A stretch of 64,000 bases of DNA from M3007 sp964550795 (GCA_964550795.1 CAZKBH010000011.1:1-64000); one strand, 5' to 3'; counted from the stretch's first letter, positions 7,960-17,093 are shown. Made by a program: numbers and translations. The notes: a model not told the origin generated them from the letters alone.

Positions 7960-8798
7960 CCGCTTTAGCTGCCCGCGAACAACTCATCGAAGGCCTGATC
8001 CCGCGCTACGGCGAAGGCGAGGCCAAAGCGCTGGCACGCATCGTTTTTGAGGATGCTTTTGATCGGGGCCGCAGCTTTGATCCCGAAAGATTTGGAGCAA
8101 TCCAAACGCGACTGCTTGCGGGCGAACCCGTTCAATATGTGTTGGGCATGGCCGATTTTTGGGGACTACAATTCAAGGTCAGCCCCGCAGTCTTGATTCC
8201 CCGGCAAGAAACGGAAGAGCTCGTAGCATGGGTCTTGGAACATTTGAAATCCAGTGCCTTGGATGCGATTTCCCTGCTTGATATTGGCCTTGGGAGCGGG
8301 TGCATCGGCATTACCCTGAAAAAGAAAATGCCGGCCATTCGCTTGTACGGCCTGGAAAAAAGTCCCGAGGCCATGGCCATTGCGATTGAAAATGCGAACC
8401 GGATTCTGGGCCCAAATACACACGAATTTACCCTTGGTGATATCCTTAACCCTGCCGATTGGGCACAATTCGCCGCCCTTGATGTCGTGGTCAGCAACCC
8501 GCCTTACATTCCCCATGTAGAAAAAAGCCTGATGCCCGACCATGTTTTGGCCCACGAACCCGCCTTGGCCTTGTTTGTGGACGACCCTGATCCGCTGCTT
8601 TTTTACCGGGTTATTGCTGATTTTTGTTCAGAAAAACTGCGCCCGGGCGCTGCCTTGTTTTTTGAATGCAATGAGTTCAACGCCCCTGAGGTAGCTGCAA
8701 TGCTCCGCGAAAAAGGATTTGAACAAGTGGAAGTCCGGAAAGACCTGGCTGGTGCGGATCGGATGCTCCGGGCAATTCGCGAGTTTAGCCGTGGATGA
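7956..8798 (+). CDS. prmC: peptide chain release factor N5-glutamine methyltransferase
   Basis: PrmC methylates the Gln of the GGQ motif in release factors RF1/RF2, using S-adenosylmethionine. Evidence: an N-terminal helical domain; PRQETEELVAWVL; the SAM-binding motif LDIGLGSGCIGITL; the catalytic NPPYIP; and the C-terminal FFECNEFNAPEVAAML. 280 residues, the usual size. The start overlaps the histidine kinase stop by 4 nt (ATGA), so translation is coupled, though the pairing with a sensor kinase is unusual. Confidence 0.95.
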   Translation: MTALAAREQLIEGLIPRYGEGEAKALARIVFEDAFDRGRSFDPERFGAIQTRLLAGEPVQYVLGMADFWGLQFKVSPAVLIPRQETEELVAWVLEHLKSSALDAISLLDIGLGSGCIGITLKKKMPAIRLYGLEKSPEAMAIAIENANRILGPNTHEFTLGDILNPADWAQFAALDVVVSNPPYIPHVEKSLMPDHVLAHEPALALFVDDPDPLLFYRVIADFCSEKLRPGAALFFECNEFNAPEVAAMLREKGFEQVEVRKDLAGADRMLRAIREFSRG

Positions 8799-9240
8799 CC
8801 TCTCCGACATTGACTGACCTAGTCCATTTCTCCATTTTTTGACTGTTAAGATTTTAACGAAGCTTCCTCGTGGCCCTCGACTAGAAATCCAAATCAGCAG
8901 GATAGATCGTACCTTTGTTATAGCGTTTTTGGTGACTGGTCGTTGGAAACGATAAAAATCGTTAGCCAAACATCATTTTGAGGATTTCCGCTTTTTTGAT
9001 GCAAAAGAAAAAAAATTCCGAAAAATTTTTGGCCTGGTAAAACATGATTTGGAATCTTCGATATCTGTTAAAATTCACCTAAAAGTTGGAGGTGTACCTA
9101 AAGCGTGATTTCGCCCTGGCTTGTTTGCAAAACTTTAACCTCAAAATCTTAAGACTTTTTAACGTTCCCTTAACTGCTATGATTACTTTTGCTGCTCTTT
9201 AAATGATGGGGGTAGTGATGATGGTGGCTTTTCATCCAAA
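8799..9240. other. intergenic region without a gene
   Basis: 442 bp with no supported ORF and no RNA gene I can recognise. TACTTTTG at 9184-9191 is a candidate -7 promoter box for the glycosyltransferase at 9241. The region is AT-richer than its flanks. Confidence 0.5.
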
Positions 9241-9945
9241 ATGATGCAGAAACAACGGATTGATGTGCTAATCCCAGCCTGGAATGAAGCAGAAGCCCTG
9301 CCACTGGTACTGGCAAATTTGCCTAAAGACTGGGTTCGACAGGTCATTGTGTGCGACAACGGTTCGACAGACGGGACGCAAACGGTAGCCAAAGCAGGCG
9401 GAGCGATTGTGGTGAGTCAGCCAGAGCGAGGGTACGGGAATGCTTGTCTGGAGGGGATGCGTTACTTAGAGAACCTGCCCCTGTCTGAGCAGCCCGAAAT
9501 CGTAGTCTTTCTGGATGGCGATTATTCAGATTACCCGGAGGAGCTTCCAAATGTGGTTGCGCCAATTTTGAATGACGGGAAAGACATGGTCATCGGCTCG
9601 CGCAGGCTCGGGGGCATGGAACCAGGAGCCATGACCCTGCCACAGCGTTTTGGAAATTGGTTGGCACCAGCCTTGATTCGAGTGTTTTACGGCTATACTT
9701 TCAGCGATCTGGGCCCTTTTCGCGCCGTTCGCTGGGACAAACTGAAGGCCATGGGGATGCGGGATAAAAATTTCGGCTGGACCGTAGAAATGCAGGTTCG
9801 AGCCGCAAAAATGAAACTCAAGTGCACAGAAGTGCCCGTTCGATATCGCAAAAGAGCCGCCGGACACAGCAAAGTCTCCGGCACCATCAAGGGCGCATTT
9901 CTGGCAGGCTGGAAAATAATAACGACGATTTTTAGGCTACTCTAA
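9241..9945 (+). CDS. GT2 family glycosyltransferase (DPM-synthase-like)
   Basis: 234 residues of a GT-A glycosyltransferase: the N-terminal LIPAWNEAEALPLVL, nucleotide-binding VCDNGSTDGT, and the FLDGDYSDYP motif, whose acidic residues bind the sugar nucleotide and metal. The later GSRR, the NFGWTVEMQVRA segment and the YRKRAAGHSKVSG motif are typical of polyprenyl-phosphate glycosyl (mannosyl or glucosyl) transferases. No C-terminal membrane domain is present. It lies 51 bp upstream of a processive GT2 enzyme. The acceptor is not certain. Confidence 0.88.
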   Translation: MMQKQRIDVLIPAWNEAEALPLVLANLPKDWVRQVIVCDNGSTDGTQTVAKAGGAIVVSQPERGYGNACLEGMRYLENLPLSEQPEIVVFLDGDYSDYPEELPNVVAPILNDGKDMVIGSRRLGGMEPGAMTLPQRFGNWLAPALIRVFYGYTFSDLGPFRAVRWDKLKAMGMRDKNFGWTVEMQVRAAKMKLKCTEVPVRYRKRAAGHSKVSGTIKGAFLAGWKIITTIFRLL

Positions 9946-9996
9946 AGAGTCAGATTAAAAATAAGTCAAATTCAAAAGTAATTCATCAACTTAAAT

Positions 9997-11544
9997 ATGT
10001 TCGGTCTTCATTCTCTTTTCGAGGCATTTCAGTATCAGGCATTCGTGGATTTCGGATATCTGATGCTGCTTATCTATTTCCTCGCGATGAGCGGGGTGAC
10101 GGTTTACGCGCTCCTGCAATTTCACCTGTTGTACCTCTACAAAAAGTACCACAAGGAGAACCCAGAGATTCGATACAAGCAGTTCGGCGCAACTGACCAA
10201 AACGCGCCTTTCGTCACGGTGCAACTCCCGATGTACAACGAAATGTATGTGGCAGAGCGCATCATTGACTACGTGGTAGCACAAGAGTATCCCAAGGATA
10301 AATTCCAAATTCAGGTACTCGACGATTCTACCGACGAAACCGTAGGCATCGTTGCGGCCAAAGTGGCACAATTGCAAGCACAGGGATTTGATATCCAACA
10401 TGTGCACCGTGTGAACCGTCAAGGCTACAAAGCTGGCGCGCTTCAAGAGGCAATGCCGCTCGTACGTGGCGAATTTATCGCCATTTTTGATGCAGATTTC
10501 ACGCCACGTCCGGATTTTCTCCGCACCACGATGGCTTATTTTGAAGATCCAAAGGTGGCCATCGTTCAGACGCGCTGGGAACACATCAACGCTGATTACA
10601 GCATGTTGACCAAACTCCAGGCGCTTCAATTGAATGTACACTTCACGGTTGAACAAGCGGGTCGTTCTTACGGCAACCTGTTGCTTCAATTCAACGGCAC
10701 CGCAGGCGTTTGGCGCAAAGACGTCATCAACGAAGCTGGCGGCTGGGCGAGCGATACGCTCACGGAAGACCTGGATTTAAGCTTCCGCGCACAAATTTTG
10801 GGCTACAAAATCCAGTATTTGGAAAAACTCGGCAGCCCGGCAGAATTGCCCGTGGACATGAACGCCCTCAAAGGCCAGCAGTTCCGCTGGAACAAAGGCG
10901 GCGCGCAAAACGTCCGTAAATTGATGAAACTCGTTTGGAATACCGACAAACTGAACGGCATCCAAAAAATGCACGCAATCAGCCAGTTGACCGCCTACGG
11001 GGTGTTCCTTTGGGTATTCATTGCTGCCTTGAGCAGTGTACCGCTCGCCTTTGCATTCAGCGAATTGGGTATTTCTACCCACTTCCTGTCGTTCTCGGTA
11101 TTGGGTCTGTTTTCAGTAGCGGCTATTTCATACACGGCTAATATCACCGCAGCCATCAATCGGGAGGCTCCAGCTACTTTCTGGGAAAAAGTGCGCTTTT
11201 TCGGTATGTTTTTATCGTTTTTGCCCATGTCTTTGGGCCTTTCACTCTACAATGCTGTGGCGGTAGTAGAGGGTTTGCGCGGTAAAGTTTCGGCCTTTGT
11301 GCGGACTCCGAAATACGGCGGCAATGGTGGTCAACAAGAAAATTCTTTCAAAAAAGCCTCCTACATGGCCCGCAAAATTTCGTGGGTAACCATTGCAGAA
11401 GGGGTGATGTCGCTGGTGTTTGCAGCGGCGGTAATTGTTGGCCTGGCAACGAATAATACAGCGTTTGTGCTGTTCCACTCCATGCTTTCCTTCGGTTTCG
11501 GCACCATTTGCTACTACTCGATCAAACACCTGAATTTCCGGTAA
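9997..11544 (+). CDS. processive GT2 glycosyltransferase (cellulose-synthase/mannan-synthase-like)
   Basis: 515-residue membrane glycosyltransferase. An N-terminal helix (about 20-45), then the catalytic GT-A domain with VLDDSTDET, IFDADFTPR, the TEDLDLSFRA motif and the QQFRW motif (processivity signature, here QQFRWNKGG), then several C-terminal membrane helices (about 335-415 and 470-505). The arrangement resembles plant CslA and bacterial glucan/mannan synthases that polymerise and extrude a beta-linked polysaccharide. The preceding GT2 gene is probably in the same operon. No cellulose-specific PilZ domain or BcsB-like partner is present. Confidence 0.88.
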   Translation: MFGLHSLFEAFQYQAFVDFGYLMLLIYFLAMSGVTVYALLQFHLLYLYKKYHKENPEIRYKQFGATDQNAPFVTVQLPMYNEMYVAERIIDYVVAQEYPKDKFQIQVLDDSTDETVGIVAAKVAQLQAQGFDIQHVHRVNRQGYKAGALQEAMPLVRGEFIAIFDADFTPRPDFLRTTMAYFEDPKVAIVQTRWEHINADYSMLTKLQALQLNVHFTVEQAGRSYGNLLLQFNGTAGVWRKDVINEAGGWASDTLTEDLDLSFRAQILGYKIQYLEKLGSPAELPVDMNALKGQQFRWNKGGAQNVRKLMKLVWNTDKLNGIQKMHAISQLTAYGVFLWVFIAALSSVPLAFAFSELGISTHFLSFSVLGLFSVAAISYTANITAAINREAPATFWEKVRFFGMFLSFLPMSLGLSLYNAVAVVEGLRGKVSAFVRTPKYGGNGGQQENSFKKASYMARKISWVTIAEGVMSLVFAAAVIVGLATNNTAFVLFHSMLSFGFGTICYYSIKHLNFR

Positions 11545-11585
11545 TTGAACTTGATTCGACTGTGGACAATTGATTCGATTGACAA
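11545..11585. repeat. GATTCGATT-type short repeat at stop codon
   Basis: TTGATTCGAC and TTGATTCGATTG units start directly after the glycosyltransferase stop codon. They are related to arrays at 13522-13562, 17039-17093 and 44316-44355. Confidence 0.55.
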
Positions 11586-11617
11586 ACAGACGACATCGTT
11601 CATAACTTAGTTACTAT

Positions 11618-11655
11618 AAAAAAAGCCGCTTTGGAATGGACCAAGGCGGCTTTTT
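11618..11655. terminator. bidirectional terminator
   Basis: AAAAAGCCGC and CTTTGG pair with CCAAGGCGGC and TTTTT around a 6-nt loop, with an A run on the left and a T run on the right. It sits between the convergent glycosyltransferase and ccsA genes and can serve both. Confidence 0.85.
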
Positions 11656-11675
11656 GTTTGTATTCCTGTTTGGGC

Positions 11676-12719
11676 TCAATCCAAGCCACCCAATTTATCC
11701 TCCACCCGTTTGGTGCGCACCCGCAATTGGGCCAGCCAAAATCCGATGCCTGTGAATCCCAAAATAGCAGGATAAAAGACCAGTCGCATCGTGTTATCCA
11801 GATCGCCGCTGCCAAAAGCAGGATTGCCCGTGGCACCGGGGTGCAAACTGGCGAACATCCGAGGCACGATGTACAGCAGCGGAATGAGCGTGGCAAACGC
11901 GAAGATGTTGTACACCGCCGAAAGTTTGGCGCCTTTTTCCGGCTCATCAAACGAGCGACGCAGGATGAAGTAGGCCAGGTAAATGAGCAGCGCCACCGCG
12001 GTCATCAATTGTTTGATATCGTTGCTCCAGGCAGCTCCCCAGGCGTAATGCGCCCACAACATGCCCGTTACCAATCCCATGAAACCGTACAGCAGGCCCG
12101 CTTCTGCGAAGGCTGAAGCTTTGCGGTCGTGATCCAGTTTTTTCTCCAGCAAGAAGCGCACACTATACACCATCGAAGCGATGAACAAAAACATCAGTGC
12201 AAACCACATGGGGACGTGGTAAAAGGTGTTGCGGATGCTTTCGTAGATAACGTTTCGGTATGGAAAACTGAAGTCTTTGATGATGTGCAGCCGCTGTACC
12301 GGGTCTTGCGTCCAGGTGCTGGCGGAACTTGCTGCGGTATCGCGCACCACTTCCAGCGCGGAAGGCAGCAAAGAAACTCCGTCACTCGGGTGATCCAGAA
12401 TCGCGTTGAGCATAACCGAAGGCGTAGGCCGTGGCAGCGTCGGGGGCAGGACAAAGGAGGCCTCCAGCGTGGTATCGTTCAGGATTCGGAGGTTTTTGCC
12501 CAGCAGCGCCTGTGCCGAATCGTATTGGAGCCACACCCGCACCTCAGACTCGGGACTGCGGGTATAATACGAGTTATAGCCATGAAAAATCATCCGAATC
12601 GAATCGCCAGAGCGGGCAGATTCAGGACTTACGTAAGCAATGCCGGGTTTAAGCGGCACAAACATGCCCACCGCAAGCGCGTACAGGACAAGTAAAACGG
12701 AGAGTGCTTTCCACCACAT
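11676..12719 (-). CDS. ccsA: cytochrome c biogenesis protein CcsA/CcmC-like
   Basis: Membrane protein for heme handling in cytochrome c maturation. An N-terminal helix (MWWKALSVLLVLYALAVGMF) precedes a periplasmic domain of about 125 residues; four to five helices follow, with the tryptophan-rich heme-binding motif HYAWGAAWSNDIKQ between two of them. The N-terminal periplasmic insertion is usual in Bacteroidota homologues and absent from classical CcmC. It lies downstream of ccmB on the same strand, separated by a 9-bp repeat array that would be transcribed with the operon. Confidence 0.88.
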   Translation of the reverse strand: MWWKALSVLLVLYALAVGMFVPLKPGIAYVSPESARSGDSIRMIFHGYNSYYTRSPESEVRVWLQYDSAQALLGKNLRILNDTTLEASFVLPPTLPRPTPSVMLNAILDHPSDGVSLLPSALEVVRDTAASSASTWTQDPVQRLHIIKDFSFPYRNVIYESIRNTFYHVPMWFALMFLFIASMVYSVRFLLEKKLDHDRKASAFAEAGLLYGFMGLVTGMLWAHYAWGAAWSNDIKQLMTAVALLIYLAYFILRRSFDEPEKGAKLSAVYNIFAFATLIPLLYIVPRMFASLHPGATGNPAFGSGDLDNTMRLVFYPAILGFTGIGFWLAQLRVRTKRVEDKLGGLD

Positions 12720-12740
12720 ATTTTATATTTTCAAAATAAT

Positions 12741-12861
12741 TAACCACATTAACCACATTGACCACATTGACCACATTGTCCACATTCCCCACATTGACCA
12801 CATTGTCCACATTCCCCACATTCCCCACATTGACCACATTAAACACATTCCCCACATTCAC
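12741..12861. repeat. 9-bp CCACATTGA array between ccmB and ccsA
   Basis: About a dozen units (CCACATTGA, CCACATTGT, CCACATTCC, CCACATTAA) fill the whole gap. On the coding strand the array begins immediately after the ccmB stop codon and ends about 20 bp before the ccsA start. Confidence 0.85.
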
Positions 12862-13506
12862 TCAGTCTTTCCAAATAAACGGAAACAACACAAAAGTCAG
12901 CGTCAACAAAATCGCATCAATCGCCAGGAGGTTCACGATGTCTCTTTTGTAGGAGGTATCCTGAAGCAGCCGCAGCGCGATTTGAGAAAGACGGATGAGG
13001 GTGAGCAGAATGGGCAAAATCACGGGAAAGCTCAAAATCGCCATCAAGGTGGCCGAGTTATTGGCTTTGGCCGCGATGCTGGCGATGAACGTAAATGCGA
13101 TGCTAAAACCCACACTTCCTAAAGCGACCGTGAGGCAAAACAGCGGCATATCTTTCACCGGATTGCCTGCCACGAGGCTGTAGGCGCCGAAGGAAAGCAG
13201 ACTTAAAACCAAGAGCAACAAGGTGTTGTAAATGATTTTAGCCAACAACAGCATGGAAGGATCCGCGATTTGGTAATAGTACAATTGCCGTGAACCACTT
13301 TCCTGCACAAAACTTTTCACCACGGCATTGATGCTGGCAAACAGCACGATGAGCCAAAACAACACGTTCCAAACCTGGGGATTCACCTTGACACTCGCCA
13401 CATAAACCACGAACACCATGCTGAACACATACAACACGATGCCACTCAGGGCAAAACGTTGGCGAAATTCGAGCAAAAATTCTTTGTGGAGGAGTGTGAG
13501 AAGCAT
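12862..13506 (-). CDS. ccmB: heme exporter protein CcmB
   Basis: 214-residue polytopic membrane protein of the CcmB family, the permease part of the Ccm heme exporter. MLLTLLHKEFLLEFRQRFAL at the start, VKSFVQESGSRQLYYYQIAD in the first half and six helices are typical. The ATG at 13506 is chosen: an earlier in-frame start would translate a GATTCGATT-type repeat (NRINHTNRINR) that is clearly non-family. The ccsA-like gene follows downstream. No CcmA ATPase is seen in the window. Confidence 0.9.
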   Translation of the reverse strand: MLLTLLHKEFLLEFRQRFALSGIVLYVFSMVFVVYVASVKVNPQVWNVLFWLIVLFASINAVVKSFVQESGSRQLYYYQIADPSMLLLAKIIYNTLLLLVLSLLSFGAYSLVAGNPVKDMPLFCLTVALGSVGFSIAFTFIASIAAKANNSATLMAILSFPVILPILLTLIRLSQIALRLLQDTSYKRDIVNLLAIDAILLTLTFVLFPFIWKD

Positions 13507-13521
13507 GAGCGCGAAGGTAAG

Positions 13522-13562
13522 ACGATTGATTCGATTGGTATGATTGATTCGATTTTTCGATT
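13522..13562. repeat. GATTCGATT-type array upstream of ccmB
   Basis: Units GATTGATTCGATTG and TGATTGATTCGATT occupy the region 16 bp upstream of the ccmB start. Confidence 0.65.
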
Positions 13563-13635
13563 GGGCGATGTTCCGAAAACGGTGTCGAGCGGGTTCAGAT
13601 TTTTGTGCCACCGCCTGACCGCTCCTAAACGATTG

Positions 13636-14529
13636 TCAAGGTCGTTGCCGCCACCAATACGCCAGCCCCATGCCCGTCACCAAATCCCAAATGCCCCACC
13701 AGGCGGCAATGAGGGCCATGCCGCCCAGTCCACCGAAAAATTTGAAGATCAGCAGCAATCCGAGCGCCGTGTTGTGCACCCCGCCCTCAAAAGCCAGCGT
13801 GCGCCGATCCTGTTTGGGCACTCGAAAAAGCATACCCAAGAAGTAGCCATTCGACAATGCCACGATGTTGTGCACGGCCACAATGACGAAGATGAAACCC
13901 AGATAATTCAGGATGTTATCGCTATTGCCCAACAAGGCGAGCACAAGAATGGCAAAAAATATCAGGAGGGATAGCCGTTGGGCCCAGGGGCGGATGCGGG
14001 CCACAAAATCGGGCTTTCGTTCGTGCAACCAAATTCCCAGCAACAGCGGGGCCACGATTAACTGAATGATAATCAAGGCCATATCTGCGAATTCCAGTTC
14101 AAAAGACTGCCGAATCGCCTCGGATTCCGGTACGAATTTGGACCAAAACAAAAAACCCGCCGGTGTGACAAAGGTGGCCGAAAGAATGATAATCGCATTG
14201 AGCGTCACCGAAAGGGGCACATTCGCTTTGGCAAAATGAACCAGAAAATTGGTCATGTTCCCCGACGGACACATACTGACCAGCACCATACCGAGTGCCA
14301 CACTCACGGGCGGCTGGAACAACCAGATAATCCCGAGCGTCAGTAACGGAAAAACCAGAAATTGCGCCAGCAAACCCACCCCAACAGACTGCGGAAACTC
14401 CACAACCTTGCGGAAATCAGCGAATTTTACATCGAGCGCCACACTGAACATGAGGAAGGCCATCGCGATGTTCAGCACGATCATTTGGTCAGGGTTGAAT
14501 TGGAGGTGGAGGGAGTCTACGGGGTGCAT
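13636..14529 (-). CDS. bile acid:sodium symporter (BASS) family transporter
   Basis: 297 residues with about nine hydrophobic helices. The hallmark sodium-site sequences of the BASS/SBF fold are present: SMCPSGNMTNFLVHFAK in the middle and FEGGVHNTALGLLL toward the C-terminus. Members move bile acids, pantoate, pyruvate or other organic anions with sodium; the substrate here is unknown. The ATG at 14529 starts MHPVDSLHLQFNPDQMIVL. Upstream in-frame codons would translate the 9-bp repeat array that directly abuts the start codon, so they are rejected. Confidence 0.88.
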   Translation of the reverse strand: MHPVDSLHLQFNPDQMIVLNIAMAFLMFSVALDVKFADFRKVVEFPQSVGVGLLAQFLVFPLLTLGIIWLFQPPVSVALGMVLVSMCPSGNMTNFLVHFAKANVPLSVTLNAIIILSATFVTPAGFLFWSKFVPESEAIRQSFELEFADMALIIIQLIVAPLLLGIWLHERKPDFVARIRPWAQRLSLLIFFAILVLALLGNSDNILNYLGFIFVIVAVHNIVALSNGYFLGMLFRVPKQDRRTLAFEGGVHNTALGLLLIFKFFGGLGGMALIAAWWGIWDLVTGMGLAYWWRQRP

Positions 14530-14612
14530 GTGGGGGGAATGTGGACAATGGGGGAATGTGGACAATGTGGGGAATGTGGACAATGTGGACAATGTGATTA
14601 ATTGGGACAATT
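14530..14612. repeat. 9-bp array between the BASS gene and folC
   Basis: AATGTGGAC, AATGGGGG and AATGTGGGG units start one base after the BASS-gene start codon. The ATG of that gene is itself within a repeat-like CCACATG. The gap is divergent, so the array forms the leader of the minus-strand gene. Confidence 0.85.
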
Positions 14613-14676
14613 TGGCAAATGTGCGAAGAAGCGCGAATTTTGTCGCAAAAAAATCTTTAGCTCAGCGCTTTCCAAC

Positions 14677-15990
14677 GTGAATTATACACAAACACTTGAA
14701 TATCTCTACGCGCAACTGCCGATGTTTCACCGCATTGGGGCTGCTGCCTACAAAAATGACCTGAACAATACCCTGGCGCTCTGCGAGCATTTGGGCAATC
14801 CTCAGCATAAATTCCGCGCAATCCATGTGGCTGGAACCAATGGAAAAGGCTCCGTGAGCCACATGCTGGCCGCCATTTGTCAGGCGTCGGGGCTAAAAAC
14901 CGGGCTGTATATTAGTCCGCATTACAAGGATTTTCGGGAGCGCATCAAGGTGAACGGGCATTACATCCCACGCGCACAAGTGGTTGATTTTGTGGTTAAT
15001 AACCGCGAAGCCATTGAACGCATCCAGCCCTCTTTTTTTGAACTTTGTGTCGCCATGGCCTTCGATTGGTTTGCCCGGCAAAAGCTGGACATCGCCATCA
15101 TCGAAGTGGGCCTGGGTGGCCGACTGGATAGCACCAACGTGATTACCCCGCTGCTGAGCGTCATTACCAATATCAGTTACGACCACCAGAACCTGCTCGG
15201 CAACACCTTGCCCGAAATTGCCTTTGAAAAAGCCGGCATTATTAAACCCGGCATCCCGGTCGTCATTGGCGAAACACACCCGGAATCGGCGCCCGTTTTT
15301 TATAAAAAAGCCGCCGCCATGGCGGCACCCATTGTTTTTGCGGATCAACATTTTCAAGTCAAAAATTTATCTGCAAAACGTTGGGAAACAAGTGTTTATG
15401 AGGTTTTAAAAGACGGAAAATTGCACCTCGAAAATTTAGAACTGGATGCTGGCGGACCCTTTCAGGCAAAAAACTTAGCAACGGTATTACAGGCCATGGA
15501 ATGTTTAAACATCCCGAATACGCAGCTCCGCGACGGGGCTTTGCGGACTGGTCTTCAAAATCTCTGTAAACTCACCCGATTTATGGGACGCTGGCAGGTC
15601 ATCGGCCATTCCCCCACCATTCTTTGCGACAGCGCCCACAACGAGGCCGGGCTTCGTTTGGCCTTTGAGGTAATTCAGCAGACCCGTGCGCTGGAACAAG
15701 CAGAGACCGGGCCAAGTCAGCTTCACATCGTCACAGGTTTTGTAAACGACAAGGATGTGGACAAGGCCCTTGGTTTTTTCCCCGCTTCAGCGCGATACTA
15801 TTTTGCCAAGGCCAATATTCCCAGGGGCCTGGATGCTTCGGTTTTAAAAGAAAAAGCTGCTGGATTTGGGCTTAATGGTAAAGCCTATAGCACTGTTCCC
15901 AATGCGCTCAAAGCCGCCAAACGCGCGGCCAAACCGGCGGATTTAATCGTGGTCATCGGCAGTATTTTTGTTGTGGCAGAGGTGCTATAA
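14677..15990 (+). CDS. folC: bifunctional folylpolyglutamate/dihydrofolate synthase
   Basis: FolC adds glutamate to (dihydro)folate or dihydropteroate using ATP. The P-loop AGTNGKGSVSHMLAAI, the SPHYKDFRERIKVNG loop, EVGLGGRLDSTNVI and the C-terminal DSAHNEAGL are all family landmarks; 437 residues is the normal length. I chose the GTG at 14677 (reads as MNYTQTLEYLYAQLPMF) because this matches the family N-terminus. The ATG at 14602 would add 25 residues derived from the repeat end. Confidence 0.93.
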   Translation: MNYTQTLEYLYAQLPMFHRIGAAAYKNDLNNTLALCEHLGNPQHKFRAIHVAGTNGKGSVSHMLAAICQASGLKTGLYISPHYKDFRERIKVNGHYIPRAQVVDFVVNNREAIERIQPSFFELCVAMAFDWFARQKLDIAIIEVGLGGRLDSTNVITPLLSVITNISYDHQNLLGNTLPEIAFEKAGIIKPGIPVVIGETHPESAPVFYKKAAAMAAPIVFADQHFQVKNLSAKRWETSVYEVLKDGKLHLENLELDAGGPFQAKNLATVLQAMECLNIPNTQLRDGALRTGLQNLCKLTRFMGRWQVIGHSPTILCDSAHNEAGLRLAFEVIQQTRALEQAETGPSQLHIVTGFVNDKDVDKALGFFPASARYYFAKANIPRGLDASVLKEKAAGFGLNGKAYSTVPNALKAAKRAAKPADLIVVIGSIFVVAEVL

Positions 15991-16066
15991 TCAAACCTGC
16001 ACTGATCTGACTGCTGGATTTGTGCAGTTCCTGTCCGAATTCAACAGGCAAATGCGGAGTTCGCAC

Positions 16067-16074
16067 TACATTTG
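16067..16074 (+). promoter_or_regulatory. candidate -7 box upstream of mlaE
   Basis: TACATTTG fits TAnnTTTG. No convincing TTTG lies 20 bp upstream, so the assignment is weak. The mlaE start is at 16118. Confidence 0.3.
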
Positions 16075-16117
16075 CGGCCGCCCCAACAATTCCCCATGAA
16101 GCATCCAAATACCGCTT

Positions 16118-16879
16118 ATGCAATCATCACGTTCAAAATACAACTTCCTTTTCGACCTTGGTCGCTACCTGCTCATGATGAAGCAGGCGTTCCGGCGGCC
16201 AGAAAAGTTCTCCATGTACTGGAAGGAAACCATGCGCCAGATGAACGATATAGGCGTTGGTTCGCTGATTATTGTTTGCCTGATCTCGATATTTATCGGT
16301 GCCGTGGCCGCCATCCAGTTTGCTTATCAGTTGGATGGACAATTGGTGCCTCGTTACTATATCGGGTACATCGTGCGTGATTTGGCCCTCATCGAGCTTT
16401 CCCCAACCATTAGTTGCCTGGTTTTAGCCGGCAAAGTGGGTTCCAACATGGCCGCCGAAATTGGCGGAATGCGCCAAAAAGAACACATTGACGCCATGGA
16501 GGTCATGGGCGTCAACACAGCTGGCTACCTCATCATGACCAAACTCATCGCAGCCATGGTGGTCATCCCGATGCTGGTTACTTTTTCTGCATTTGTGGCC
16601 AACATTGGCGGCTATCTGGCGACGGTTCCCACCGACATTCTTACCAGCGACGAATACACGCAAGGGCTGCGCTCCTTCTTTGTGCCCTACAATGTGTTCA
16701 TGATGTACGTAAAAGCGACCGTTTTTTCTTACTTGCTCACAACGGTTTCGTGTTATCAGGGCTTTTTTGTGCAAGGCGGAAGCATCGAACTGGGCCAAGC
16801 CAGCACCCGGGCAGTGGTGTACAGCAGTATTTTGATCTTGTTGGCGGATTATTTGATTGCGGTGTTGCTAACTGGTTAA
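16118..16879 (+). CDS. mlaE: MlaE family ABC transporter permease
   Basis: 253 residues with the MlaE permease pattern: helices separated by the conserved ELSPTISCLVLAGKVGSNMA and AAEIGGMRQKEHIDAMEVMG. The family moves phospholipids between inner and outer membrane as part of Mla-type systems. The ATPase (MlaF) and the MCE-domain protein, which usually follow, are absent here; instead a repeat array overlaps the stop codon and dapD follows. The partners are presumably encoded elsewhere. Confidence 0.92.
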   Translation: MQSSRSKYNFLFDLGRYLLMMKQAFRRPEKFSMYWKETMRQMNDIGVGSLIIVCLISIFIGAVAAIQFAYQLDGQLVPRYYIGYIVRDLALIELSPTISCLVLAGKVGSNMAAEIGGMRQKEHIDAMEVMGVNTAGYLIMTKLIAAMVVIPMLVTFSAFVANIGGYLATVPTDILTSDEYTQGLRSFFVPYNVFMMYVKATVFSYLLTTVSCYQGFFVQGGSIELGQASTRAVVYSSILILLADYLIAVLLTG

Positions 16880-17026
16880 ATGTGGTCAATGGGATTAATG
16901 TGGGGAATGTGGTCAATGTGGGGAATGTGCGGAATGTGCGGAATGTGCGGAATGTGGTCAATGTGGGGCCCCGCCTTCGCTGAAGCTTCGGCGGGTAAAA
17001 ATGTGGTTAATGGGGTCAACGTGGTA
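16877..17026. repeat. 9-bp array with 35-bp module downstream of mlaE
   Basis: The stop codon of mlaE is already part of the first unit (TTAAATGTGGTC). Units AATGTGGTC, AATGTGGGG and three AATGTGCGG follow. The module at 16966-17000 is identical to 6879-6913 in reverse complement, then the array resumes (AATGTGGTTAATGGGG). Confidence 0.85.
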
Positions 17027-17038
17027 CATCAAGCAGTT

Positions 17039-17093
17039 GTGTTTTAATCGAATCAATCGTTCAATCCAATCAATCGAATCAATAAAATCAATA
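17039..17093. repeat. AATCGAATCAATC array directly before dapD
   Basis: Units of AATCAATCGAATC type, the complement of GATTCGATT. The array runs straight into the dapD ATG at 17094. Confidence 0.75.

Noticed and set aside
8799..9240. possible RNA gene in the long gap after prmC
   Set aside because: No tRNA-like TTCGA arm, no conserved stem-loop and no riboswitch consensus could be recognised.
11631..12695. plus-strand ORFs of 161 and 188 codons opposite ccsA
   Set aside because: They are shadows of the ccsA frame; His/Gln/Arg-rich composition is typical of antisense frames.
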